This document shows, piece by piece, positions 11,277 through 24,000 of a DNA stretch of 64,000 bases. Below the pieces are notes generated by a model. The model was given only the letters and a program-made list of their open reading frames with translations, had not been told where the DNA came from and did no database searches. Source of the DNA: Paracentrotus lividus. Taxonomy: Eukaryota > Echinodermata > Echinoidea > Camarodonta > Echinidae. The translations under genes and the position numbers were made by a program. Location of the stretch: NCBI GenBank assembly GCA_940671915.1, contig CALNVZ010003426.1, forward strand, positions 35,895,791 through 35,959,790. Direction: 5' to 3'. Positions within the stretch are counted from its first letter, which is position 1. Every line of letters begins with the position of its first letter.

Positions 11277-12240
11277 ATATTTTGATATTTCTATTATTAC
11301 TTTAGTCTATTCTAGAGCTCTACTTGATCTACTGTTAACGATACCAAGAAACTGAAAAGTTGAAACGAAAGTATGGTATAAGAGATTTACACATTTTTGT
11401 AACAAATTACCTCGTATGTTTACATATAGTAACAATTTACCTCGTATGGTGTAACAACTTACCCGTAACGCGGTAAGGTTGTTACAAAAAAATGTCTTCA
11501 ATTAATTAAGCTGTCGTTAATTAGTGTTTACATTGTTTTCAAGTTTTATGTGCCTCGGGTTTTAGCCAACATAATAGGCTAACTACAGACCCAAAATGGA
11601 GTGTGTGAGTACTTTCATTAGAATTATCTGGCCCAAAATGTGAATTTTGTAACGTCCATCCCCGGTCTCCCCTACGTTGGATTGACGTTCATCGTCAAAC
11701 GATCAAAATGATTTACGTATACATTGAGTTTTCTGGTCACTCTGACGGAGAACATCTGACGACGAACGTCAATCTAATGATAAAAGGGACATGAACTGCA
11801 GTTATAACGGGTATTAAGCAATGTCCAAATTAGCATGCTTTCTCTCAAGTGGAGAACTGCATAACGGATAAACAATGCAGCTTGTAATAATTATCTTGTG
11901 TTGGGTCATCCGGCCATGTGCGATATATTAAAATTTATTGTACCATAGCTTCCGAAACGTGAGAATAACAGGAAGGTATGAAATCGAAGATAGCACATTA
12001 GGTGCAAAACAGCTTTAATGTCAATCGTATGCAAGGGCATTCTGATATTGAAATCTTTTCGGTTTTTTATTGGATTTTCCTTAAACTTTTTAATGTCGTG
12101 ACTAGGATTGGTTTCTCTTACATTAACAACATTCCTTATGCATTACGAACACTTTCAGGGCCATAGCTAGTCACGCATGTGAAAAACAGGCAATTGCACT
12201 AAAAAGTAATGTCAGCATTGTTATCCTAACGTTCCAGGTG

Positions 12241-13080
12241 TGTTTGGACTTTCTGAATATAAATGGCCTACATCAATTGCATACATGATGCGTTTTAAAG
12301 AGATTAATAAATAGTTTTGGGGAGAGACAGCGCTTGAATACTAAATTTATATTCTAAATACTTTGTTAGCTGGAATAAAACTGAGTACATAATTATGATC
12401 TTAGATTACTAATTTTACATTATTACACTAGTGTAAAACAAATGTGAATTCCAGTTGTCCGTTTGTACATAACATGTGTCCCACGCCCAGCCATTAGGCA
12501 AGGAGATATGGCAAGCATATTGCTGAGTTTTGACCGTTATGTCCCTTTGGGGGAAAAAAACAAAACACATTACATTTTTTTGGGGTGGGGGGGGGAGCGG
12601 GTTGAAATAATAACCTGTAAGCAGGATATAACATTATTTCCTCCTGATCATTAATCGTTTCCTTACCATCGTTTCTCCCTCTCTTCTTATTTTTTTTTTA
12701 AATGTCCTTCTTTTCCGTTCCTTTTTGTCTTGCCAAATTGTTGGATTGTTGTGTGTGTGTGTGTGGGTGGTGGGGGGGGGGAGCTGCGTCCACCCTGTCT
12801 CCATCGGCATTGGAGTGCGACATGGTCATTCGACGTAGTGGCAATTTACCGCAATTGCCGATATACAAAGCGTATTTCAAAGAATAAAGAAAAAGCACTT
12901 TTTGTGTCTAGTCTACCTCACATTTTTAAATACAATTTCTCCTCTCATACTCCTTTTCCTCTCCTTTTTCCCCCCTCACTTTCTGTATTCAATTTTCTCA
13001 AATACATGAAATAACCTTTTCTTTTTTAAATATCAAAATCTCTCTGACACTCGTCCCCCAAACCCCTTCTCATATTCCAT
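12241..13080. other. Intergenic, no gene recognised
   Basis: Contains G runs (12580-12597), a GT/G tract (12751-12781) and pyrimidine-rich sequence. No coding gene seen. Confidence 0.5.
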
Positions 13081-13677
13081 GATAATTTGTGATATTTGTA
13101 GTATAATTCATGCATGAATCATACTTTTTGCTGTAATTCACAAAATCAAGCTCCTAGAATGCTAATTCTTTATGCAAAATTTGTCTATATGTTGTTGTTT
13201 TTAGAATTTACAATGCTTCCATTCATAATATGAATATTTACGCCAATGTTATTATTGTACTTTAAAACAATTCTGGTATTGAAATCAATTTCTTAAGTAT
13301 TTTAATGTTGTATTGCTATATGAATTTATTATGTATTTTTTTTTCGGCAAAAGTTATTGCAGAACCTTTGTGAAGCATGATTATGCTAAAATAAATCAAC
13401 TTCGGCCAATGAAACTGAAAATAATAATAATTATTATTGTAATGGAGAAAACTTCATTTGCGTTGATTTTGTACACAAAATAATTTGTTTGAGCAATTTT
13501 CGGTCTGACAAGCATGTATAAAAGGTGTAGCGTCATAATGGTAGGCCCTATGGCAGGTTTTTCAATAACAGTTTTTAAAGATGCGTGAGACTTGAAAGCA
13601 ATAAGACAGTATGCAGCAAGTTAACAAAATTTAACACAGTGGAATGATCATGGTAAATGTTGAGGGGGGGGGGGGGG
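13081..13677. mobile_element. Decayed element related to 45.4-46.0 kb
   Basis: Shares diverged blocks with 45420-46010: 'catactttttgctgtaattc', a 'ttttgtacacaaaataattt'-type block, 'gcgtgagacttgaaag', then 'atgttgagggggg'. Both copies end in a G run. No coding capacity seen. Confidence 0.55.
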
Positions 13678-13701
13678 GGTGCCCCAGTCTTATTTAGAGG
13701 T

Positions 13702-13877
13702 AGAGTCTCTTTATATACAGAGTAGCGACAACTCATGATTTGAACGCCATGTTGGGGCCAGTATTCTATTGAGGTTCCATGCGCCACTGCATTTTGTCAA
13801 TGTCCCGCCATTTTGGGGACAGAAAATTTACCTAAATTGAATGTGTCATGTCGCAACTCTCTATATGAAGGAACTCT
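13702..13877. mobile_element. 176 bp MITE
   Basis: Left end AGAGTCTCTTTATATACAGA and right end (reverse complement AGAGTTCCTTCATATAGAGA) form ~29 bp imperfect TIRs ending in GCGACA. A 25-bp unit 'gaaggaactctatttagaga' repeats at 13867 and 13892. Confidence 0.65.
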
Positions 13878-14273
13878 ATTTAGAGATAATCGAAGGAACT
13901 CTATTTAGAGGTAATCGTTATTTCTCTCTCATTCTTCTCTCTTTGTTTGATTTCACCTTTTTTTATTAATTTTTTTCTTAATGATTGTACAGTAGACACA
14001 TGGCTGCTTCTTATCATTCTTATTTCATATTTCATATGAATACATATAATCATATCTTATATTCTATCACATGAGAGTAAAATTACTATATAATAAATAT
14101 TGCAATTCATATCAATTCGAGCTGCTCTATTTCAGTACTATCTTTTCCTCTTCGTAATCATTTCACAATCTTGATAAGTATCAAATCACACAACTTTGAT
14201 TTCTGAAAAAATGTTCCAACATGATTTTAAGGTTTTGGTACAGTTCCTTGTAACTAAAAAGTTCTCCTCATGA

Positions 14274-14279
14274 TTTATT
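14274..14279 (-). terminator. SLC9C1: SLC9C1 poly(A) signal candidate
   Basis: TTTATT on the plus strand gives AATAAA on the minus strand, 440 nt past the SLC9C1 stop. I see no other coding feature between. Confidence 0.45.
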
Positions 14280-14713
14280 TCCGAAGTGTTTTCAAGCATC
14301 ATGTCCTTTCTTTGTTCTTCCTTTTCTGTCAATCTACGGACTTCATACGTACTTGAAATGCTTGCTTGAAAATCCTTCTTGAGTATATAGAAAACATTTT
14401 AAATGTTTGTGACCCTTTTTCTTGTGCTAGACTTATTCGAAAGCAATGTTATATGTCTTCAATATCTTTGGAATATTTTCACTTCCCTGATGTTTCGGTT
14501 CATTTGTTATCATTGCTAGCATTGAAACACCAACAAGCTTTACCTATAAAGACCTCTTCAATATTAACCCTAGTTTCTTGCATGCACTATTTTGATCCAC
14601 TTGGTGGAAATATTCAAAAGGTTTAAGATCATTGCGTTTGTTATGCAAACTGCAATAGTTGTATTGCAGTGTTGCAGTAATGCATGCTTGCAGTGTTCTT
14701 GGAAAGTGATTGA

Positions 14714-15091
14714 TTAAACATTGACCCTTGGAGTAAAGTCTGTAACGGCTCCGTCCAGGGGCTCCGGCGTCTGCTCCGCCCTTGAACCTGTGACCTTCTC
14801 CTTGGACATGGAGAGGCCGAGATTAGGCAGGAAGTTTTTGGGTTTTGGCTTGGGTGCTGGTGAAGGAGGAGGGGGAGGGGAGGACCGAGGACGAGGAGCA
14901 GGAGGAGGGATGGAGGCAGGTTGGGGTGGGGGCTTGGTTGCCTTCTCCACCTCAATGTTGCTAGGGTTGTGGTCCTCTTCATCCTTGGTGTGCCGACTGC
15001 CCTTGCGTGAGAGCATAGTCTTGGAGTTCTTTTCCCGGAGCTCTGCAGCGTGCATCAGGCACATGTTGGAACTCATCTCGGTGATGGATAC
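14714..15091 (-). CDS. SLC9C1: SLC9C1 exon 22 (terminal)
   Basis: VSITEMSSNMCLMHAAELRE, a Pro/Lys-rich disordered tail, NFLPNLGLSMSKEK, ending PRVNV-TAA (stop 14714-14716). Confidence 0.96.
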   Translation of the reverse strand, partial: VSITEMSSNMCLMHAAELREKNSKTMLSRKGSRHTKDEEDHNPSNIEVEKATKPPPQPASIPPPAPRPRSSPPPPPSPAPKPKPKNFLPNLGLSMSKEKVTGSRAEQTPEPLDGAVTDFTPRVNV

Positions 15092-18000
15092 CTGTTTGTA
15101 ATGGGAGAAGAAAAGAAGAATAATTATAATAACAAAATACAAAAATAACAGTAAAATCTTGAAAATCTTGGAAACAACCCTAGATTAAGCCAGGCTGCTC
15201 AAGAGCTTTAATAGTGCATTGAATTATTTCATATCATGTACGAGGATCAACAGTGGCAATCTTGTCAATTGAGATAAGTGATAAGGGGCAGCGGAGCCTT
15301 TTTGAAAGTGGGGGCTGAACAGTCTAAAAATTGCATGTTTATGGTTGGTCTGGCATTTTTGAACACGTATACTCAAAAGGCGGGGGGAGGGGGTGGGGGG
15401 CTGGGGGTTAAGCTCTGTGCCCCTGGTGTTAATGTCATTGACATAGAAAAAGGCTTTGCTATTTCAGCTACTGCCATTTCACCAGATTCGGTGTTTCATT
15501 GATTCTTCACAGGAAGAAATTATCACAAAGTCAAATTGTGAACCGCCCACTCCGAACCACCAATAAGTTGTTATATGTTTCCTCAAACTCAAGGTTTCAA
15601 GCTTTCAAATGATATCAAACACTTGTTGTTTATTAAAGTTAACCAAGTGGAATATCATGTTAGATTAGACCTACAGCTTGGGCAAGATTATCAGATAAAG
15701 CTCTTTTCCATAAGGGTTTCTCCTCTGTTGTCATTGCAGCCCATTCTTGCTTCAAGAATTCAAAAAGTTCTCTCTTGTTGACTGGCTTCTGTTCCTGCAT
15801 CCTTTCTTTGATTTCACTTCAAAGATTCAAAATGCTGAAACCCTTATGAAAAAAAAACTTGGTCTAATAATCCCCTGAGATGTATGCGTTAGTGATATCC
15901 AAGGCAGAGAAACCTGCTACTAGTGCTAGTTGCTCTAGCGTTCTTTCACTGACTTATTGGTGATTTTGAGCCATCAGGTTTCGATTGCCCTCATAGTTTT
16001 CATAGATAAACGACAATAGAACTTACGAGAGATCCTTTGCTCTCCACATCTAGTCTGCCGTCCAAGACAGGCCCGGTGTAATCAGCGTGGCGCACCACGA
16101 ATAGGCGCGGTTCGGCTGCGGTGTTGTACTGGAATGTGAGCTTGTGAATGGAGCGTGAAATAAGGCAAGGGCTCCTGATCTCGTCACGAGTGTGAGCGTT
16201 GTAAGCCATACCCTAAAAGTCAAGATCAAATCACTGTTATAACCTCTATCATTTTATTGGCAACAGTGATATTGGAATGATTTAATGCTTCAATTGGAAT
16301 GATAATTACCCACATACTCAAATTTTTTCATTAAAAATCAGAACAATAGTTTTGAAGAAAAAAAATCAATATTCAACCAAATATTACTGGCTTGAATTTT
16401 TCTAATTAGACTTTTACTTAAAAGAAAAGGGCTATAGAAACCAGGGTATAGATCAGGGAATAATTTTCCTGGTATCGCATAGCAATTTGCTATGCATTTT
16501 TGTGTGATTGCTACACAAAATTTATTTTGTGTAGCAACTTTTTTACATAGGATTGTACATACTTTGTTGGAAGTACTTCTCCCCATCAATCAAAACTGCT
16601 AATCAAATTTGAAAAGTAAAATTATTCCCTGTAGATGTAGTCATTAATTCAAAACAAAATAGAATTTGTGTATTGCATCAAGGTATCATTTCCCAAAACC
16701 TTTTGTTACCCATTGTTATCCACAAAGGATTTAGGCAATGAAAGGACTGCATAGTTACATTCATCATGATTTTTTTTATAATTGCTTAATGATGGCAGAA
16801 GCTCATTAACATATTGCTGTAATCTAACCTTCCCCCCAAATATTGTATATTTGTAAAGAATGGATTACAATAGATTACAAGATAAAATGAGTGTTTCCAT
16901 AACCTGACATTGAAACTTTAACTTAAACCTAACCCTAATCATAACCCTCATCATGGGTTTAGAATTTCATTCATGGAAAGATCGTGGTAAAAGGGAGCAA
17001 CTTACATTGATAAGGATGACGTCTTCCATTGTGACATCGATGTTGAATTGATAACGCATTTCTGCTAGGTCAGGCAAGTAACCACGCTCTAGATGAAGTT
17101 TCACTTTCTCCTGCGTCCAGCCCTGACAAGAAAATTGATAAATTCAATGGTGGCTATGTTGATAAATAATTAGAGAATACTGGATGACCTTCAGCGGGTT
17201 ACATAGAAATGCTGTAAGAGCTGAAGAAAAATATTGGATGAGTCAGAGACTTTACAGGATCCTACAGGATCCTGATATGCACATAATATTAATCAGATTG
17301 AGGCAGTAGCGGACGCAGACCGGAGTCACACAATGAACTTACCGGGCCCATGCGTAAACATAATAGAGCCGATTTTGTCCCCAGACAATTGGGCCCCCAA
17401 AATGCATTCAATTCGATTTTCTTGGATCCGCGCCTGTGAGGACCTATATGGTCATAAATATCTTCATGATAAGATCATATTTTGGAAAACCTTTCCATTG
17501 TTGGCTGTTTATTTATCCTTCTGAATATGAAAAACAACAATTTAAAAAATGATGACTGCATAAAATTACTTAATCCCTTTAACATCGTCTTTGGACTAAC
17601 CTGGTAAGCCATCTGTTCCATGATAAGCGGGGTTGCAACTCGGATGGCCACCACACGCCACAGGCGATACTCCAGCGATGGTGAGAGGGTGAAGGTATTG
17701 ATCGCCAAGTTCATATCTTCAGCAGAAATGAAGTAAACCTATCAAAAGACAAAAATTACTTAGTTAAATGGTATAAATGCATGTAATACTAAAATCAAAT
17801 GATTTATCAATTTCAATTACAAACAATCTCAAGCTTCAGTAATGAAATTGCAGATTGAGATTCTTTGATACCTGGATGAGATTCTTCCTGAGATGTTTTA
17901 TCACTTTGCATATTGAAAGCAAATTGGTGGTCAATCCCCAACACTAATTGAATGCTTAACTCAGCCCTGGACTACACTGTAGATCTAACCCTAAACCTAA

Positions 18001-21000
18001 AATAAAATGAACCTTATCACAACCCTAAATCTTAATTGTTGCCAGAGCATCTATCGGTTTTCTGTATTTTCTAATATTCATTTGTTCTTTATCAGCTATT
18101 CCAATTGTTATATCACAACAAAGTGTGGTAGTTTTTTAAAATTCAGTGTTAATTTTGGGTGATTTTTGTATGAAATCCTTCTCTGTCATTGGAGAAACTA
18201 AAGAGTATTGATGACTGCGGTAACCTACCTGGACAGTTGTCTCACAGACAACCGTTGCATTACGAGGCTTGTTGGTGAGAACTCCCATCTCCCCAATGAC
18301 GTTGCCCACTGTTAGGTAATCCTCAAAGACCTCATTCTCATCAATACCAATACCGGCGTTGACTGGAGGATTGTCGTGGTCCAGGAAAGCAGAACAGCCA
18401 AAGAGCTAGAGACGGAGAGGTGTGAGGGAAGGAGAGGAGAGGAGGAGTTAAAGTACATAGAGCTCTTATAATTCATTCCAAAACAAAGATACATGTACAT
18501 GTATATCCTACGTCTTGTGATCTGGTGACATTTGTGATTGATCGCTGGCAGAGCTGACTGTAAGGAAATCGTGGTCCAGGAAAGCAGACAGCCAAATAGC
18601 TGGAGACAGAGACGTATATGGGGGCAAGATGAGGAGAGGAGAGATATCAGTATAGCGATTACATTAAGTAATTTAAGAGCTAGAGGTAGAGAATAGCTGT
18701 TTTAATTCCTTTATAGAACTACGATATTGCCTTTGTCTAGATATTTTACTTTGGTGACATCATGTGATCAGTGCCGGAGCTGACTAGCTGTGGGATTATT
18801 ATGGTCCAGGAAAATCGATAGCCATAAAGACAAAAGAGAACGAGGGAAGGAGAGGAGAAAAGAGGAGATTTAACATGTACATGTAGAGCTGTTTAAGTTC
18901 CTTTAGAAATATTGATATTTTCTTGTGATATATTGAAACATGTGATTGATGCAGGAGCTGACGAGAGGCTTATCGTGGTCTAGGATGGTTCAACAGCCAG
19001 AGATATAAAGAATTGGGAAGGAGAGAAAAAGGAGGAGATTTGACAGGTACACGCTGAGCTGTTTTAAATCCTTTAGAAACAATGATATTGCCTATTCGAT
19101 TACAGAGCTTACTGGCGCGCGGAGGGTTATTATAATTTCTCTTGATATAGTTTATAAACGCCTATTAATGTACGAACGAAAAAAGACGCCAGTATTGCCA
19201 ATTTGAAGAAGAAACAGTGATCAAGTACTCCTTACCTTGACGAGTCCTGATACAATGAGGAAGAGCCCATCGGATGGGTCACCTTCTCTTACGATCACTT
19301 CACCATAGTCAAAGTGAAGGAGACTAGCACGGGCCTGGTAGAAAAATGAACAAAACAAAGAAATTACTTTTCAAATCTTCTTCATCACAATACATGGAAA
19401 TAAGTAATTGCTTACAGGGTGAAGGAATCATTTCTTTGTTGGTGCTAAATAACTTTATTGCTCATAAACAAAGAGGAAAAAAGGAAGAAATAAACAAAAC
19501 TCCCAAAACGTCATAAGAAAGAAGGATCTTACTTTGATGAAGTTGATGAGCTTCTCATCTCCGGATAGCCAGGAAACATTCTTGAGAAGATTCTCTGGAG
19601 GAGGTGGAGGAATACTGGAAGGAGCATTCATCAATCTCTTCATCTTAATCTCAACCGTCTAAATATCAAACAAAAAACACAAATAAACTTCAGACTGTTT
19701 AGAGTATGGGGTCGTTTCTTATTTACAGTACTTAGAATTAGGGGGTTGTGTAATGTCAACCCATGAGGCGATCAGCCACCAGCTTGATCTATCTTTACCT
19801 AGTTCTTTGAGATCTCTCCACTTCATAAGGTTGCCTTTCGCATCCTGTTGACTGGTCTATTGACAGTTCAATATAGTTTCACAAAGAGTTAGATGTGGTT
19901 AATCTTACACTTAAATTCCTAATTGTATGCGTAGTATAATATATTACAATTTGAGGTGATAGGACTTAAAATATTCTGTATGAAAATTGTTCTCAACTGC
20001 CTACAGAATGGCATGAGCATTCAGACCATAACGCCTGCTATAACAAACACTTTCATACTAGCAACCAAAGTGGGTTGAGAGCGGACAAAGAGCTATGACT
20101 TCAAAACCATAGTATGAACAGCATCCGCATCAGGCTGTAGACGTCAGATCAATGCCATTAAATGTACACTGATTCTGGTCCGTATCGTATTCCTTGGTCT
20201 AATCTCAACCCACTATGAACTGGAATGAGAATACGGTGAACTTACCCTCTCTAGTTTGTGAGCCTCCATCTCATCGAGCAAGCCCGCCCCCTGAAGTTCA
20301 TGAATGGTCTCACGTGAGTGGTTGAGGACTGTTCGGATGGACTGGCGAGTCTTGACCGACACGGCGATGCCTGGGTGGTCTCGCTGTAGAAGACCTACAG
20401 ACATCCAAAGAAAATTTAAACAATATTGAAAGTTTCATGGCATTAAAATCCATTCACTTGTGAAAGACAAATTAAGTTGAAAATCAACTGTACAATCAAA
20501 ACAAACAATTTTCTCTTGCTGGTCATCGATGATTTAAAAAAAAAACAACAAAAACAAACAAACAAAAAGAGTAATGCAAATCATCCAGTAAAGTTTCTTG
20601 TTCTCGATTTTGACTTTAGTCCTATTTATCCTTATTGAAAGATCCTTTGAACAGAAAATCAAGCCAAGACACTTGCATGCTTACCTCCAAGAATTTCATT
20701 GTTTTCTTAGAAGTCAGGTAAAATAAGAACTCTGAACTCTCTTTTTCCTCCAAGTCCTCCAGCACCCATCCATTAAAGTGATATGGTCAGTTGTAAGAGT
20801 AATGCATAGCTTTTGTACTGAGATACCACATGGCATTTCTATCAAAATTTATAGGGGGATGGGAGGGAGTTATTCGATGGATGATCGTAAATTATCATTA
20901 TGTTTTTTGGATGTAACGAGATAAAAATTATATTTAAAAAAAACAAGGAGAAATGTGAAGCATTAATGTGAATTTTAAAAGGAACAAAAAGGGAATCTGT

Positions 21001-24000
21001 ACAAAGTCCGTTGCTGGTTGATAGAGTAGGCAGGTTATATGATGGCCGTTTAAGTGAGGAAGAACTGTAACAAATAAAAACACAAAAGCAATTAAACTCA
21101 TGACCGTACCTAATTCCTTGACCACCTGAAGTCGTCCTGTTTCTGAGATGTGCTTGAGTTCTCGCAGGATCTTCTTGTTGTCCACCATGTGGTCGATGAT
21201 CTTGCCCACCTCCTCTTCACCAATGATGAAACCCTTGCCGACGTCGTATCCGAGGCTGAGCTGGTTGTTGATGCGTCCGTTGACCACAGCGATCAACCGA
21301 GGAATCAAGGCCTAAGTGTACAAATGTATTGGTCATTGATTGCTAAATAAACCAGCTGATTTATTTTTTACTTTTTTACAAAACTTAACCATAATTTTTT
21401 CCTTCTGTTTATCGTCCATCTCTTTTATTTTCAAACTAAATAATGAGTTCATCTCTGTATCTACATGATATAGATTCACCTTATTGCCATATCTATGTGG
21501 AGTTAAAACTTAAAATTCAAAGATGATTAATCAGAGTACTATTCTATTACAAAAACTTCTGAAATTTTTGAAACATACTCCTTCTTTACAGATTTTTATT
21601 ACCTTCATAATATATGTAAGATTTTTCTTTTAGCTGTATTGTTTCAATTATTTAGTAATATTTTGTTTTACTAATATAGTGTGCCAACCTCTTCCCCTTT
21701 ACTTTTATTTTTAAATTCTTTCTTCAACATGCAATCAAATTCTACCAAAAGCTTTCATCTTCAAGGTAATTGTCCTGATTGTGCCAAAAAGAATATTGTC
21801 ACAATCTTGTTTTCCAACCAGATGAAACTCTTCAGTGTGTCCAAATAAAAACTATACACTTTTGAAATGGCTACACATCGCTATACATATAAACCTTTCC
21901 ATATCATTTTTATTTGGCAGTCATTTCAAAAGTTAAATAGTTGAATTGTTGGATGCATTGTATAGTTAGCCCTGTACCTTTGTAAGCCTGAGCATCCTCA
22001 AGCCTCTGAGGAGACGGAAGAGCTTCACGACCTTGAGAGAGGAGACATTGAAGGTTATGGAACCTTTTATGAGGGTCTCTGCGATGATGATGTCGACCAG
22101 GGCTACGACCAGGATGAAGGCATCAAACTTGTTCCAGTGGCTCTTGAAGTAGTGACGGCCCAATCCAAGAATCTGAAGGAAAAAAAATTTGAAGAGTGTT
22201 GTTAATTTGGGTCTTCACACTGTGTTTTCTAGAAGCTTATCTTCCTACCTTCTATGCTTTTACTCTTCCTCTTGTTTTTCATTCCATATCTATACCCTCT
22301 TCCCTCGCAAGGTATTCCCTTCCTCTCTTGATCTATCGACCTGTTTCTCTTTTAATATTTTTTCTATCTTTTCATTAATTTTTCTTATTTTATCATACAA
22401 AGTATATGGATATTTATGTACCATAATGTTTAAGGGCCTACCCCACGCTGTGTGATTTTGCGGTGATGCGATTTTGAAACAAATAGCAGTTTGCATTGAT
22501 TGTTACATTTGAAACATGTAGAATTATCTTATGTGAGGTTTGAAATATGTAAAGGAACAATGGAATCAACATTTTTAATTAGGATTAAGAGTCAAATTAG
22601 CTTCAAATCACAAGATTGCCTCATATGGAAACAATTCAATTTTATACACAGAAGGGGGTTTGCAATAGCTGTGAATATTAATTACAGTATTCATTTGAGA
22701 ACTTTACTCAGAACTTTGTACAGGATGATTTTTCAATGTTTAAATGTTCATTCCACATAATATATTATTTTCTTCCAAAATTCCATCACAGCAGATTGCA
22801 CAATGCGAGGCGGGCTTATAGCGAGCATTAATTATCTTCAGACTCACTTTGACTAGAGCTTCTATGGCATAGATCACAAAGAAGACAAAGTTGGACAGTC
22901 GGAGTGCATCGTCAATCTTGGCGAGGGTGGAAGGCTCCGTGCTCATGGTGGCGCCTGGTGCCGCCGTGGTCGACACAGCGGCGATCTTATCCTGAATGAC
23001 AAACTCCATGATGATGGGCACGATGTTGAGGATGATGGCGATGTTGATGGTGACTTCAAAGGAGATGTGATGGCAGAGCTTGTACATGAGCTTGCCCAGC
23101 TTGTACTTCGGCATAGGGATAGCTGCATCCTTCTTATCACTGATCAAGTCTTCAAGTTTACGTTTCTACAAATAAACATTCAAGGAAATTTTCACCAAAA
23201 TTTTGAATTGTTACAGTCAAGATTTAGATAGGGAATTTGCGCCTCACAGGCTGTATCTCTTTTTCTGCTTGATTAAGGATATTTTGCTTGCAACTACTTT
23301 CTCTGCTATTACATTTGTAGTTGAACACATTTTTCTTATTTTACAATGTGCCTCAGAATACTTTTTCTAGATACATAGCCTATATAAATACATTAATATT
23401 ATTGGCACGTATTCACAAAGATCTCCTAAAGTAGAAAAATATGTCAACGTTGTTATGTTCCTTACACATTTACTGGGTTCTGGAAACATACTTAAATGGT
23501 TAGGAAACTTGTATACTTATCATTCCCAGGCACTTTTTTTTTGGTACCAAAAATTCTGATAAATTGAAAATCTACTGTTCCGGATTATGTCACATTTTGC
23601 TACCCATAGTTAAACCACAGATTTAAGCTAGGCTAAGTTTAGGACACCTTTGAGAATACGGGCCATCATTATTATTATCATTTAATGTGTTGTACAAAAC
23701 TCACCAGCCAAGGATAGATTCCTTTGACCTGCCAAGACTTCTTGAGTTCATCCACCGAGATAAACTGGTCCTTCTGGTCTGCCGCTACCTCCGTATACTG
23801 CACCAGGAGACGGACTGCCTCCCTGGCAAGCATCCCATGCTCAAACTGCTTCCAGTAACTGATCTAAGTTGGTTGGAAGAACAAGATATTATATTATACA
23901 ACATCATATGATGATAATGATGATATCAGGTTTAATTGTAGTATACTGCACCAAGAGACGAACTGCCTCCCTGGCGGGCATCCTATGGTCAGACTGTATC

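Larger units (their letters stand above)
8789..11672. mobile_element. 2.9 kb TA-flanked element with 18-bp perfect TIRs
   Basis: Termini GGGGAGACCGGGGATGGA (8789-8806) and its exact reverse complement (11655-11672) are bounded by TA at 8787-8788 and 11673-11674. Copy A of the host duplication has the uninterrupted site with one TA at 2727-2728, so this is a real insertion. About 100 bp at the left and 220 bp at the right match the MITE at 137-498. The interior holds a GC-rich repeat array and an assembly gap. No transposase frame is visible, so the element looks non-autonomous or incompletely assembled. Confidence 0.85.
7811..12240. repeat. Segmental duplication, copy B (interrupted)
   Basis: Second copy of the 1206-3260 segment, same orientation. 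It is split at the TA dinucleotide 8787-8788 by the element 8789-11672, after which homology resumes at 11675 ('cgttggattgacgttcatcg'). Copies A and B differ by many substitutions and small indels, so the duplication is not recent. Confidence 0.85.

Noticed and set aside
10880-11305. 141-codon open frame
   Set aside because: Runs through poly(T) and the N gap; no real coding sequence.
14721-15101. 126-codon plus-strand frame, Gly-rich
   Set aside because: Antisense shadow of the Pro-rich SLC9C1 terminal exon.
22943-23140. Ser/Thr-rich minus-strand frame
   Set aside because: Alternative frame of SLC9C1 exon 12.
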